Of a stretch of 64,000 nucleotides of DNA, positions 53,642 through 61,896 are shown piece after piece. Under the pieces are notes generated by a model. It worked only from the letters and a program-made list of their open reading frames with translations, was not told where the DNA came from and searched no databases. Every line of letters begins with the position of its first letter. The stretch's first letter is position 1. The DNA lies in assembly GCF_008704855.1 (NCBI RefSeq), contig NZ_CP023691.1, positions 310,001 through 374,000 on the forward strand. The letters run 5' to 3'. The DNA is from Streptomyces platensis (GTDB taxonomy: Bacteria > Actinomycetota > Actinomycetes > Streptomycetales > Streptomycetaceae). Both the position numbers and the translations under genes were made by a program.

Positions 53642-54553
53642 ATGACGAATACAAACGGACACGCATGGCAGAAGGCACACCTGAGGCCACGGGACGGAAC
53701 ACTCGTCTTCGACCAGGAGAACGGAATCGAACGGGCGCTGAAGGACGGATTCTTCTACGTCCAGCAGCCTCCAGACATGGAAATGACGGCCGGCGACCGC
53801 TTCGCCCGCAGCTTCTACCTGCCCACCACACCCGGCGGTGACAACGACCCCTACCGCGGCTTCACCCTCTGGACGGCCGAACAACTGGGCCCACACCAGG
53901 GCTATTTCCGACGCCAGGCCGACCAGACCGAGCAGTTCTTCCTGGAAAGCACCTGGTGGGACACGGTCTACCCCAAGGAACTTGCACAACAGGCCGCCGC
54001 CATGCGGGACTTCGCCCTGGCCATCCTGCGCGGAGTGCTCAACTACCTCGACCTACCCCCCGGGCTCTGGGACCAGGCAACCGGCCGCGCCCTCACCCGA
54101 CAAGGCACGCACACCCTGACCTTCAACCACTTCCGGCCCGAGGTGAAATCCCGCGGCCTGAACATTCACAAGGACTCCGGCTGGGTGACCGTCCTGCGCT
54201 CAATCGAGCCCGGCCTGGAGGTTGAAAGTAACGGCGAGTGGCGACCGATCGACCCGGCACCAGGCGAGTTCATCGTCAACTTCGGCTGCGCGATGGAAAT
54301 CCTCACGCGGAACACGGCCACCCCGGTTGCGGCCGTGGCCCACCGCGTGGTCGAACAGCGTAAAGCCAGGCCGGACCAGCACGACCGCTTCTCGTACGCA
54401 CTCTTCGTCGACAGCAGCCTCGACGAGACCGTGGTTCCCGGCCTCTTCCGCTACGAACCGGGAACCGGCCTGGAACTGGAAGCGAAGTTCGACACCTTCC
54501 TCAACGACATCCTCCATAACACCTACCAGCAGCACACCACCGGCCTGTACTGA
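53642..54553 (+). CDS. bcmG: 2OG-Fe(II) oxygenase (BcmG-like)
   Basis: A 303-residue oxygenase. Ligands are His176-Lys-Asp178 (NIHKDSGWVTVL) and His234 (AVAHRVVEQ), with DRFSYALFVDSSLDE at the end of the core. It is closest in visible sequence to bcmE (FNHFRPE, the xxHxDSGWVTVLRS strand and an FVNFGxxxEVLT-type strand). ATG start, weak RBS, six bases after bcmF. It closes the operon and is followed by a hairpin terminator at 54726. Expected to hydroxylate a further unactivated carbon of the diketopiperazine. Confidence 0.85.
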   Translation: MTNTNGHAWQKAHLRPRDGTLVFDQENGIERALKDGFFYVQQPPDMEMTAGDRFARSFYLPTTPGGDNDPYRGFTLWTAEQLGPHQGYFRRQADQTEQFFLESTWWDTVYPKELAQQAAAMRDFALAILRGVLNYLDLPPGLWDQATGRALTRQGTHTLTFNHFRPEVKSRGLNIHKDSGWVTVLRSIEPGLEVESNGEWRPIDPAPGEFIVNFGCAMEILTRNTATPVAAVAHRVVEQRKARPDQHDRFSYALFVDSSLDETVVPGLFRYEPGTGLELEAKFDTFLNDILHNTYQQHTTGLY

Positions 54554-54725
54554 AACCGAATCCCCGCACCGCCTTCCCGGCCCGACCGGTGGCCCCGCAC
54601 GCTCCCCCACCGGGGCCACCGCACCCGCGTCGCCACCGCCGCCCTCCCAACGCCGTCGAGAACGGCGAGCCGGAGCACAGCCAGACCGCGTGGCACGCCA
54701 CGCACCCTGCCCACCCCCGAAAGCA

Positions 54726-54757
54726 GAACCCCCGTCGGATGGCTCCGGCGGGGGTTC
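54726..54757. terminator. hairpin between bcmG and the convergent FG-GAP gene
   Basis: GAACCCCCG (54726-54734) pairs with CGGGGGTTC (54749-54757). It lies 173 bases past bcmG and 118 bases before the end of the convergent gene, and can serve as a two-way terminator. Confidence 0.75.
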
Positions 54758-54874
54758 CTCATCTCCTGGCCAACCGGCAAAAAAGGCTGAGACGACTTGC
54801 CGGGGAACGGGCCGCGTAGAGGTCCGGTGTCACGCTACTGCGCTTGGCACGAACACCTCGCCCCGTAAGGATGG

Positions 54875-55777
54875 TTAGAACAGATCGCGGTACTGGTTGA
54901 AGCCAGATCCGACCTTCACCCGGGACCTGAACGGCGACGACGCCTTGCCCGTGCCGTTGTACAGCCACAGGTTGCCCTTGGGATCGCGGGCGAGGAGGTC
55001 GCTGCGGCCGTCGCCGTCGACGTCACCCGTGGCCACCAGCTTGTTGAACTGGTTCCAGCCGGTACCCACCTTCATGCGGGACGCGAACGGCTTCCGCAGA
55101 TCGCCCGTGCCCTTGTACAGCCAGAGGACGCCTTGCTTGTCGCGGGCGACGATGTCCGGCTTGCCGTCGCCGGTGAGGTCGCCCTGACCGGCGATCTGGG
55201 TGAACTGGTTCCAGCCGGGGCCGACCTTGACGCGCGGTGCCAGCGAGCCGTCCGCCTTGGTCTGAAAGCGCCACAGGACGCCCTGCTTGTCGCGGGCCAG
55301 CAGGTCGGGGTGCTTGGCGCCGCCCAGGGTCCCGGGAGAGAAGACGACGTTGTACTGACCCCAGCCGGTGGCCACCTTCTTCAGGCGCCCGTTGCGCCAG
55401 AGATTCAGCGCGCCGTCGTCCATGACGTGGTACGCACCGTCCTGGTAGCCCGTCAGATCGGGGTCGATCGACACCCCGTACCTGAAGTGCGGCCACACGT
55501 AGGCGCCCGACCGGTCGTCGAAGCCGCCCTTCCCGTCGGCCATGTAGACGTACATCTGGCCCGACGGCAGGATCCCGGAGAGGAGGAAGGACGGCGCGGC
55601 CGGGGTGGGCTTGTGCTGCCCGGCCGCGGCGGAACTCCGGGCGACATTCTTCGCCGGACCGGTGGTCGCAGGAGCGTCGGCCAGAGCGGCATCGGTGGTG
55701 GCCCCGACCAGGACGACGGTGATCGCCGTGGTGACGAGACGCGACAGGGCGCGTGCACGCCGGGAAGACTGGGTCAC
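54875..55777 (-). CDS. secreted FG-GAP/VCBS repeat protein
   Basis: A 300-residue exported protein. A signal peptide (RALSRLVTTAITVVLVGATT, cleavage near ALA-DA) is followed by a linker and beta-propeller blades with Asp-rich calcium loops. The loops include DLTGYQDGAYHVMDDG, then GDLTGDGKPDIVARDKQGVL and GDVDGDGRSDLLARDPKGNL, each with a WNQF...VG strand. I place the start at GTG 55777, which has GGAG six bases upstream; an ATG four codons earlier is possible. Many Streptomyces secrete such proteins; function is unknown, perhaps surface binding. It is convergent with the oxidase cluster and probably not part of it. Confidence 0.82.
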   Translation of the reverse strand: MTQSSRRARALSRLVTTAITVVLVGATTDAALADAPATTGPAKNVARSSAAAGQHKPTPAAPSFLLSGILPSGQMYVYMADGKGGFDDRSGAYVWPHFRYGVSIDPDLTGYQDGAYHVMDDGALNLWRNGRLKKVATGWGQYNVVFSPGTLGGAKHPDLLARDKQGVLWRFQTKADGSLAPRVKVGPGWNQFTQIAGQGDLTGDGKPDIVARDKQGVLWLYKGTGDLRKPFASRMKVGTGWNQFNKLVATGDVDGDGRSDLLARDPKGNLWLYNGTGKASSPFRSRVKVGSGFNQYRDLF

Positions 55778-56206
55778 GTATGACTCCATCAGGTATGCGG
55801 AATTAAGCGGTGCGCTCCGCATGGGTGTGGGGAGCGCCCGCATCATTGTCCGGATCTTTGCACGTCCGTCCCAGTGGTTTTTGCGATGGGGTGTGGAATG
55901 CTGAATTCCGCCCGGAGAGCAACGCAGAAGGACGCCAACCGCGTTGGAGATAGCCGCCCTTGGTGATGACCCGGACCGGATCACTGTCACTTCACCACAC
56001 CGGCAACCCACACCCGCAGCGGACGACCTGATCCCGCTGATATTCCCTTTGATTACACAGCAGGGCCGACGGCAGGCGCACCGCCAGTCCTTGACTGTCC
56101 GGTTTGATCACTTGGTGTCCAAGGTGGCTCAGGGCCCGACGGGGTCGCGGGCGGACCCCTGGGAAAATGAGCGGCAGAGTCTCAAGTCCCTTGGTACGGT
56201 GCACCG

Positions 56207-56635
56207 ATGGCAGCGATCAAGAAGGTCCAAGTCACCTTTGACTGCGCAGAACCTGAGCGTCTCGCTCGTTTCTGGTGCGAGGTGTTGGGGTACGTCGTAC
56301 CGCCGCCACCGGAGGGGTTTGCCACTTGGGATGATTTCAAGCGTTCGCAGCCGCCTGAGCAGCGGGATTCGTGGTTCGCCTGCATAGATCCCTCAGGTGT
56401 GGGCCCGCGACTGTACTTCCAGCGCGTCCCGGAAGGGAAGGCCGTCAAGAACCGGGTGCATCTTGATGTGCGGGTCGGCACCGGACTCGTGGGTAAAGAA
56501 CGCCTCGCCGTACTTGAGGCCGAATGCGCACGGCTGATCCCGCTCGGCGCAGTACACGTACAAACGCTGTATGACGGCAATGATTCGTGCATCCCGATGC
56601 TGGACATCGAGGGCAACGAGTTCTGTATCGACTGA
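56207..56635 (+). CDS. VOC family protein (glyoxalase-like)
   Basis: A 142-residue vicinal-oxygen-chelate protein. It starts KKVQVTFDCAEPERLARFWC and continues with RLYFQRVPEGK, then KNRVHLDVRVG (His ligand) and MLDIEGNEFCID (Glu ligand), the pattern of the glyoxalase-like subfamily common in Streptomyces. Metal-dependent enzyme or binding protein of unknown substrate; related forms include antibiotic-binding resistance proteins. Single gene with its own promoter region of about 400 bases upstream in which nothing else is recognisable. Confidence 0.85.
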   Translation: MAAIKKVQVTFDCAEPERLARFWCEVLGYVVPPPPEGFATWDDFKRSQPPEQRDSWFACIDPSGVGPRLYFQRVPEGKAVKNRVHLDVRVGTGLVGKERLAVLEAECARLIPLGAVHVQTLYDGNDSCIPMLDIEGNEFCID

Positions 56636-56655
56636 GCTCATGGGGGGGGCGGGAG

Positions 56656-56930
56656 TCATCCCGTGAGGGCGAGGTCGTGCAGCCGGGCGATGCCGAGCAT
56701 GACGGTGTGAACACCGTTGCCTTTCAGGCGGCAATCGCGAAGGATCTTCCAGGACTTCATCCGCGCGAAGACGTGCTCGACGCGGGCCCGGACCTTGCGG
56801 TGGGACGAGTTGCACTTCTCGTTCCAAGCCGGCAGTTCGGTCCGGCCGCGTTGACGGCGGTGCGGGATGAGCAGGCCGGTACCCCGTTAGCACCCAGCCT
56901 GGACTGTCGACGCGATGCGTATCACCTCGG
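56656..56930 (-). pseudogene. IS5-family transposase, C-terminal remnant
   Basis: The minus strand reads HRKVRARVEHVFARMKSWKI, LRDCRLKGNGVHTVMLGIAR, LHDLALTG-stop, which is the conserved end of an IS112/IS5-like transposase with the catalytic Glu in RVEHVFARMK. The sequence before it (about 56800-56930) changes frame and is lost. No ends of the element remain. Confidence 0.8.
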
Positions 56931-57000
56931 CGGCCACCATCGGGGCAGAGACCGCGGGCGCGACGTCGCACTCTTCCCGCCGCTTCGCCCGCCTCGGCCG

Positions 57001-58446
57001 TTACGGGCGTCCGAGGAGTTGGCTGCCGGCCGTGTTGTCGGTGCGGGCGGTGAAGTAGTCGGTGAAGGCCTGGACGAATTCGTCTTCGGTGATGCGGCCG
57101 TCGCCATCGTGATCGAGCTGGCGGAAGCCGTGGTTGAGCTCGGCGGGGTGGACCCGGGAGCCGCCGAAGATCGTGCGGTACTCATCGGCGCACAGGTGTC
57201 CGCTGCCGTCGCGGTCCGCAGCGTGGAAGATCGCCCGCACCGCGACATGCAACCCCTGCTCGAGATAGCCCGGCCCGGCGTCGATCCCGGTGAGCATGGC
57301 GGTGACGAACTCCTCGCAGGTCACCTGTCCGTCGTCGTCAGCATCCATGCCGGTCCGCAGATGCTGCCACCAGGTCTCGAAGGCGGCATAGACGCGGGCT
57401 TCGCGCTCAGGGGTGAGTTCGAGCGGCCAGCACACGTTGTGCGCCATGGCCTGCAAGTCGACCGAGCTGATGCGGCCGTCGCCGGTCTGGTCGAGGACCT
57501 GGCGGAAGAAGGTCCGCAGACGCGCCGGGCGGGAATCGGCACTCTTGCGGCGGCGTGGTGCGGGAAGCCGGACAGGGCTTGCCTCCGGCGGGGAAGGACA
57601 GTCGGTGGGGGCGGTGGAGGGCTGCGAAGTTGAGGAGTTGCCGGCCAGTGGGGTGCGGTAGCGGCGGTGCTCGGGCAGCGCATTCATCAGCACGCGCATG
57701 CCGCGGTGCAGGATGAAGGACAGGAGGGCCGCGCGGCGGGTGCGGGGCAAGTTGAAGCGCTCACGGAAGGCTTCCGGCAGGTCCGCGATGGTCAGCGCAC
57801 CGATCACGTGGGCGGCCACCGTGCGCACAAGCGGCCAGGCCGGCTTCAGGTGGCCGAGGCGGCGGGGTGCGGGTGCTTCACGGAGCATGTCGAAGAGCAG
57901 GTAGTGCACGGGTTCGCTGTATTCGAGGCGCTCGCGGATCGTGCGGTCCATATACGCGGGCACGTCCGCGGCCGTGGCCGGGAGCAGGTCGTCGGAGAGA
58001 CCGAACTCGGTACACACCGCACGGAATTCTCCGTACATCTGATCCAGTTCGGGCGGTGCCAGAGGGCGTCCGGACAGTTCCCGCATCGCCGTCATGCACT
58101 CGTACAAGGTGACCAGCACCCACACCCGCACCGCCGGGTCCAACGCGGTGAACGGTCTGCCCTGCTCGTCGGTCCCGGCCAGACGGCGGTGCGTACGCTC
58201 CAGACGGGCGACCTCACGGCGTAGCCCTTCACGGTCGGAGAAGAACAGCCGCTTCCCACTGTCCATGGTGTGCTCGATCCGCCGCCACGGGTGCGCGCGG
58301 TAGGTGGAGAAGTTGGCCATGCCGGCGGCGACCGCCGGATCCGCGGTCTGCAGAACCAGCAGCCGCCACGCCACCAACCCGATCCGCCACTCCCCCAGCG
58401 TGCGGCGCAGCAGCGAATCAGGACCAGGAAGATCAGCGGTAACCAA
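57001..58446 (-). CDS. MpaB-type oxygenase (DUF2236) fused to four EF-hands
   Basis: A 481-residue fusion. Residues 1-270 resemble the MpaB/rubber-oxygenase domain (DUF2236), with HPWRRIEHTMDSGKRLFFSD, the THRRLAG candidate haem His and WVLVTLYECMTAMRELSG. After a Pro/Ser-rich linker come four EF-hand loops near residues 319 (DQTGDGRISSVD), 367 (DADDDGQVTCEE), 409 (DRDGSGHLCADE) and 444 (DHDGDGRITEDE), all with the Asp/Glu pattern needed for calcium. TTG 58446 is the likely start, with GAGGAG upstream. The combination suggests a calcium-controlled haem oxygenase. Substrate unknown. It stands alone. Confidence 0.82.
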   Translation of the reverse strand: MVTADLPGPDSLLRRTLGEWRIGLVAWRLLVLQTADPAVAAGMANFSTYRAHPWRRIEHTMDSGKRLFFSDREGLRREVARLERTHRRLAGTDEQGRPFTALDPAVRVWVLVTLYECMTAMRELSGRPLAPPELDQMYGEFRAVCTEFGLSDDLLPATAADVPAYMDRTIRERLEYSEPVHYLLFDMLREAPAPRRLGHLKPAWPLVRTVAAHVIGALTIADLPEAFRERFNLPRTRRAALLSFILHRGMRVLMNALPEHRRYRTPLAGNSSTSQPSTAPTDCPSPPEASPVRLPAPRRRKSADSRPARLRTFFRQVLDQTGDGRISSVDLQAMAHNVCWPLELTPEREARVYAAFETWWQHLRTGMDADDDGQVTCEEFVTAMLTGIDAGPGYLEQGLHVAVRAIFHAADRDGSGHLCADEYRTIFGGSRVHPAELNHGFRQLDHDGDGRITEDEFVQAFTDYFTARTDNTAGSQLLGRP

Positions 58447-58834
58447 GGGGGCGTCTCCTCAAGCACGTGTACAGGAATGAGCAAGGGACGCCCGAAGAGC
58501 GATCATCCGGCTATCCGCCCAACCCAACGGTCCTATCGGAATCCGGGAGCGGCCAGGTTCCCGAATTCACCCATCCGAGACACGCCGGAGACGGAGCTGA
58601 AGAGGCCGGGTTGTCGCCACGGCCTCCATGACGCCACCGCGGGCGAAGGACGCTCCGTCTCGGCGCGACAGCCAGGCGGCCCGGTAGTTCGATGACCTGA
58701 TGGCCGTAGGCGGGTTCGTTCAGCACACCGTCGTCGGGCACATGGACTGCACCTGGCCTCAGGCCGCCGGCCGGCGGTACCCGTCCCCGGTGCCGTGGCC
58801 AGGCGCAGTAACCCGCAGCCGGAGAAGGGCTCGT
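58447..58834. other. 388-bp region without recognised gene
   Basis: No convincing coding sequence on either strand. It contains the promoter of the MpaB-EF-hand gene near its left edge. No RelE- or YoeB-like toxin is found here, although this is where a partner of the Phd antitoxin (minus strand) would be expected. Confidence 0.55.
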
Positions 58835-59122
58835 CTAGGACCCGTAGGGACTGTCGTACCTGGCGATGAGGCCGAACTGGCTCTGTTCGCTGCTGGAGGC
58901 CGGTACCTCGGACATGAAGGACACCGTGCCGATAACCCGTTCCGATGCTTCTTGTGCCGCGGAGTCCAGCTGTTCCAGCTCTGCGGCCGACACGAGGGCG
59001 ACGAGCGGCTTGCCGTGGCGGGTCACGACCACTCGCTCGCCGCCGTAGACGACGCGGTTGATCAGTTCTGCGAGTTCGGCCCGGGCTTGCGTCACCGGAA
59101 TCTCATAAGCCATGGAAGTCAT
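58835..59122 (-). CDS. Phd/YefM family antitoxin (orphan)
   Basis: A 95-residue protein starting MTSMAYEIPVTQARAELAEL, followed by INRVVYGGERVVVTRHGKPL and VALVSAAELEQLD, the Phd/YefM DNA-binding fold that represses its own promoter. The C-terminal tail (SSSEQSQFGLIARYDS), which normally wraps the toxin, is present but no toxin gene follows. The start is ATG 59122 or 59113; neither has a strong RBS and the upstream operator leaves little room, so a near-leaderless message is possible. Divergent from the thioesterase gene. Confidence 0.82.
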   Translation of the reverse strand: MTSMAYEIPVTQARAELAELINRVVYGGERVVVTRHGKPLVALVSAAELEQLDSAAQEASERVIGTVSFMSEVPASSSEQSQFGLIARYDSPYGS

Positions 59123-59130
59123 CTTAGAGT

Positions 59131-59147
59131 CTGTACATCCTGTACAG
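59131..59147. promoter_or_regulatory. Phd/YefM operator (paired TGTACA)
   Basis: CTGTACA-TCC-TGTACAG is a perfect 7-bp dyad. TGTACA is the core recognised by YefM-type antitoxins. It lies nine bases from the antitoxin start and about 90 bases before the divergent thioesterase gene. Confidence 0.8.
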
Positions 59148-59237
59148 TTGATGTTGAACGCTCGCGCTGGGGGACGCACAGGCACGTCGTGCTCCCCATC
59201 GGCCGGCTATGCACGTGATCGACAAGGAGCTTGTGAA

Positions 59238-60098
59238 GTGGGCGGTAGCCTGGTCTGCTTGAGGGCGTCTGGTGGGCGGCGCGCTTTGGTTTTCATCCAT
59301 CCCGCGAGCGGGTCGGCCGCATCGTTCCGCGCGCTGTTGCCGCACTTGAGGTCGGACTGCTCCGTCTATGCCTTCCACTCGCCGGGCATCGACCCTGACC
59401 GTCCTCGGTCCATCGAAGGTATTGCGCGGGCCTACCTGGCGGAGTTCCTGAGCGCGGACTCCCGCTCCACGCCCGTTTTTGTTGGATGGTCCTTCAGCGG
59501 CCCGGTCGCGGTGGAGATGGCGCGTCTTGCTGAGGACGCGGGGATCAGTCCGGCCGGCGTCATCCTCCTGGACAGCGCGACGCACGAGGTCCTGGGAGAG
59601 CGAACGACTGATCTCGCCACGGAGGTTGGCGGACTCTTCGGGGTCGACATGTCCCAGGCTCACGCTCCGACAGTCGACGAACTCCTTGACCACGCGGCGG
59701 CCCTGATCGCCGTTGCGAGTGACACGCCGGGGCTGACGGGCCAGGATCTGCGCCCCTTCTGGGACGTCTACAGCTGGCATCAAGGGATATTCGACGAAGG
59801 CTGGCGGGCCAGTCCGTGTCGAGCGCCGCTTCTGGTCATCCGGGCGCGTGACGAGACCGGCTGGAATTCGGCATCGGAATGCCTTGGGTGGTCCGAGGTG
59901 GTCGGTTGCCCTGTGTCCGTAGCCTGGGCCGGAGGTACGCACTACACGATGATGGATGACAGCAGGCTGGCGGACATTGCACGCATCATCGAGCAGGCCA
60001 GCGATGAGTGGGGTGCCGAACCAGGCTCCCCCGACGTGGCCCCTGGTCTACCTCGCAATGCACCACACGATGGGGTTTCCCCTGTCGGCAAGGTGTGA
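59238..60098 (+). CDS. stand-alone thioesterase/alpha-beta hydrolase of the polyketide cluster
   Basis: A 286-residue protein like the thioesterase domains of PKS/NRPS systems. FIHPASGSAASFRALLPHL forms the oxyanion region, the nucleophile elbow is VGWSFSGPVAVEMARL (Ser in GWSFSG near residue 84), Asp is in LVIRARDETGW and the catalytic His is in WAGGTHYTMMDD. The GTG start at 59238 has AAGGAG eight bases upstream; longer frames start inside the antitoxin promoter. It is followed by clpP in the same direction and then by the PKS, so it may release or proofread the polyketide. Confidence 0.82.
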   Translation: MGGSLVCLRASGGRRALVFIHPASGSAASFRALLPHLRSDCSVYAFHSPGIDPDRPRSIEGIARAYLAEFLSADSRSTPVFVGWSFSGPVAVEMARLAEDAGISPAGVILLDSATHEVLGERTTDLATEVGGLFGVDMSQAHAPTVDELLDHAAALIAVASDTPGLTGQDLRPFWDVYSWHQGIFDEGWRASPCRAPLLVIRARDETGWNSASECLGWSEVVGCPVSVAWAGGTHYTMMDDSRLADIARIIEQASDEWGAEPGSPDVAPGLPRNAPHDGVSPVGKV

Positions 60099-60213
60099 GC
60101 TCCGGTCCTTCAACCGACCGCCGATTTGGGTGCTGCGCCGGAAGCGCTCGTCCCGATTCGCTGTTTCTTATTCTTGATTCCGTGGAATCCATTCTCATCA
60201 ACAGGACGGTATC

Positions 60214-60870
60214 GTGAACTCGACGAGGAATTTTACAGACTCTTATGCGCGACTGCCCGAGGCTGAGGCGCGATATGTGATTCCGCGTTTTGTGGAGCGC
60301 ACCTCGCAGGGGGTCCGTGAGTACGACCCGTACGCCAAGCTCTTCGAGGAACGCATCATCTTCCTGGGCGTGCAGATTGATGACGCTTCGGCCAACGACA
60401 TCATGGCGCAGTTGGTATGCCTGGAGTCGATGGACCCGGACCGGGACATCTCCCTCTACATCAACAGCCCTGGCGGCTCCTTCACCGCGCTGACCGCAAT
60501 TTACGACACCATGCAGTACATCAAGCCCGACATCCAGACAGTCTGTCTTGGGCAGGCGGCCTCGGCTGCGGCCGTTCTGCTGGCGGCGGGAGCTCCCGGA
60601 AAGCGGATGGCGCTGCCGAGCGCTCGTGTGCTGATCCATCAGCCGTACACCGAGACCGGCCGTGGCCAGGTGTCCGACCTCGAGATCAAGGCGAACGAAA
60701 TCCTGCGTATGCGGGCGCAGATGGAGGAAATGCTCGCCAAGCACTCCAGCACGCCGATCGAGAAGATTCGTGAGGACATCGAGCGCGACAAGATTCTCAC
60801 GGCTGATCAAGCCCTTGAGTACGGGATCGTGGACCAGGTTGTGGTGCCACGCAACATTCACATGAGCTGA
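60214..60870 (+). CDS. clpP: ClpP-type protease subunit, probable self-resistance copy
   Basis: A 218-residue serine protease with an intact triad: Ser117 in GQAASAAAV, His142 in VLIHQPYTE and Asp192 in DIERDKIL. The oligomer-handle and substrate-groove sequences ([40 protein letters not shown]) match the Streptomyces ClpP2-type subunit rather than ClpP1. There is no clpP1, clpX or clpC beside it, unlike the housekeeping loci. It lies between a thioesterase and a type I PKS. Extra ClpP copies inside biosynthetic clusters are known to protect producers of ClpP-targeting compounds (acyldepsipeptides, clipibicyclene). GTG start with AGGACGG upstream. Confidence 0.88.
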   Translation: MNSTRNFTDSYARLPEAEARYVIPRFVERTSQGVREYDPYAKLFEERIIFLGVQIDDASANDIMAQLVCLESMDPDRDISLYINSPGGSFTALTAIYDTMQYIKPDIQTVCLGQAASAAAVLLAAGAPGKRMALPSARVLIHQPYTETGRGQVSDLEIKANEILRMRAQMEEMLAKHSSTPIEKIREDIERDKILTADQALEYGIVDQVVVPRNIHMS

Positions 60871-60980
60871 GTCTCCCACTGGTTAATCGGCCGGCTCCTC
60901 CGGCACCGGCGACACCCGGCGCCGGAGGGGTCGGCGCGGCGGCATGGTCAGAAGACGAGTGCAGGCAGGCGGTTGCGTCC

Positions 60981-61301
60981 GTGATGTTCCCCGAGGGTCC
61001 CAAGATTCCAGCTCTCACCGAAGCCGAGAGCCAGGTCGTTGATGCCTATCTGGCTGTCCTGAAACGGCTCAGCGGCGTTAATCCCACGCAGACGACGGGG
61101 ACTTACACGGCGCTCAGAGCAGCGCAGGCGCTCGTGACCGAGTCACGGGCGCTGCGGGACGCCCTGTCGTTGATGTTCGAGCGGCAGGAGAAGGAGATTC
61201 ACGTGCGGACCATGGAGACGGCGTTGCGCTCTCTCGATGGGGACCGCTTCCAACCCCGGCTCGGGCCGTCCTCGGGAGAGGCGTCGGCCGACGGCGAGTG
61301 A
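60981..61301 (+). CDS. small helical protein of unknown function
   Basis: A 106-residue (or 105 from the next ATG) acidic, helix-rich protein: AESQVVDAYLAVLKRLSGVN, then TALRAAQALVTESRALRDAL and a Lys/Glu-rich amphipathic stretch. It resembles no family known to me. It follows clpP by 110 bases on the same strand and precedes the duplicated PKS promoter, so it may belong to the polyketide cluster, for instance as a partner or chaperone. The start is GTG 60981 or ATG 60984. Confidence 0.6.
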   Translation: MMFPEGPKIPALTEAESQVVDAYLAVLKRLSGVNPTQTTGTYTALRAAQALVTESRALRDALSLMFERQEKEIHVRTMETALRSLDGDRFQPRLGPSSGEASADGE

Positions 61302-61562
61302 GGACTGTGGGGCGAGAGGGCCGTGACTGCCGGCGTGCGCGACGCGGCGGTCGGAGTCGTCCTGCACCGTACTCGGCATGTGCCGGATTCGCCCTGCGTC
61401 GGGGCTCGTCCCGTGCCGGGCTCGTCCTGCGTGGGGAGTTAGGGCGTTATGGGGTACGTAGTGCGCGGCATTCGTCGTGGACGGAGTTCACGGGATTACT
61501 CTGTGCGCATAGCCGCCCGAGGCGCGACCGCAGGGCGTGTCGGAGTTTTGACTCGTTCAGGG

Positions 61563-61591
61563 TTGACTGCTTCTCGCTCTTCGGGTTAGAA
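61563..61591 (+). promoter_or_regulatory. promoter A of the duplicated leader
   Basis: TTGACT (61563-61568), 17-base spacer, TTAGAA (61586-61591). The same two hexamers with the same 17-base spacing recur at 62258-62286 before the PKS. The downstream GATCTTCGTTGGC is shared by both. Confidence 0.75.
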
Positions 61592-61677
61592 AGAAGATGA
61601 TCTTCGTTGGCAGTCTCTGAGGCTGCACCAGGCGAACTGATCCAGCACCGGCATTAGTGGTTCGACTTTTTGTCGTT

Positions 61678-61713
61678 CCCGCAATGCGGGTGCTTTGGGC
61701 CCCGTAATACGGG
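61678..61713. promoter_or_regulatory. tandem palindromic operators in leader A
   Basis: CCCGCAATGCGGG (61678-61690) and CCCGTAATACGGG (61701-61713), each followed by TGCTTTG, spaced 23 bp (about two helical turns). They lie downstream of promoter A and recur in leader B. Confidence 0.7.
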
Positions 61714-61797
61714 TGCTTTGAGAGAGGGCGACCGACTTCGCGTGCGGTCGCAATCGGCGATGGGTGCCACCTGTCGCCATGAACGGGGGATACAGGA

Positions 61798-61896
61798 ATG
61801 AACACCGTCGGTGTGATGACGAAACGGCCGAGGCGCGCTTTGCGGGAAGACCCTGCGGCGCTCGGCCCGCCCAGGGGCGGGAAGCCCGCCGGTTGA
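61798..61896 (+). CDS. 32-codon reading frame of leader A
   Basis: ATG 61798 lies exactly where the PKS ATG lies in leader B (72 bases after the shared GGGCGACC). Its first codons (MNTVGVMT) parallel the PKS start (MKTAGDIA). The frame ends at TGA after 32 residues, the last ones Pro/Gly/Arg-rich, with a CCCGCCC/GGGCGGG hairpin inside its end. It may be a truncated duplicate of the PKS start or a leader peptide. Confidence 0.45.
   Translation: MNTVGVMTKRPRRALREDPAALGPPRGGKPAG

Noticed and set aside
54875..55777. FG-GAP protein as part of the bicyclomycin-type cluster
   Set aside because: It is convergent, separated by a terminator, and has no counterpart in the known pathway.
61678..61713. 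Short CRISPR-like repeat pair
   Set aside because: Only two copies, each itself palindromic and located in a promoter leader with a second matching pair; operator sites explain them better.
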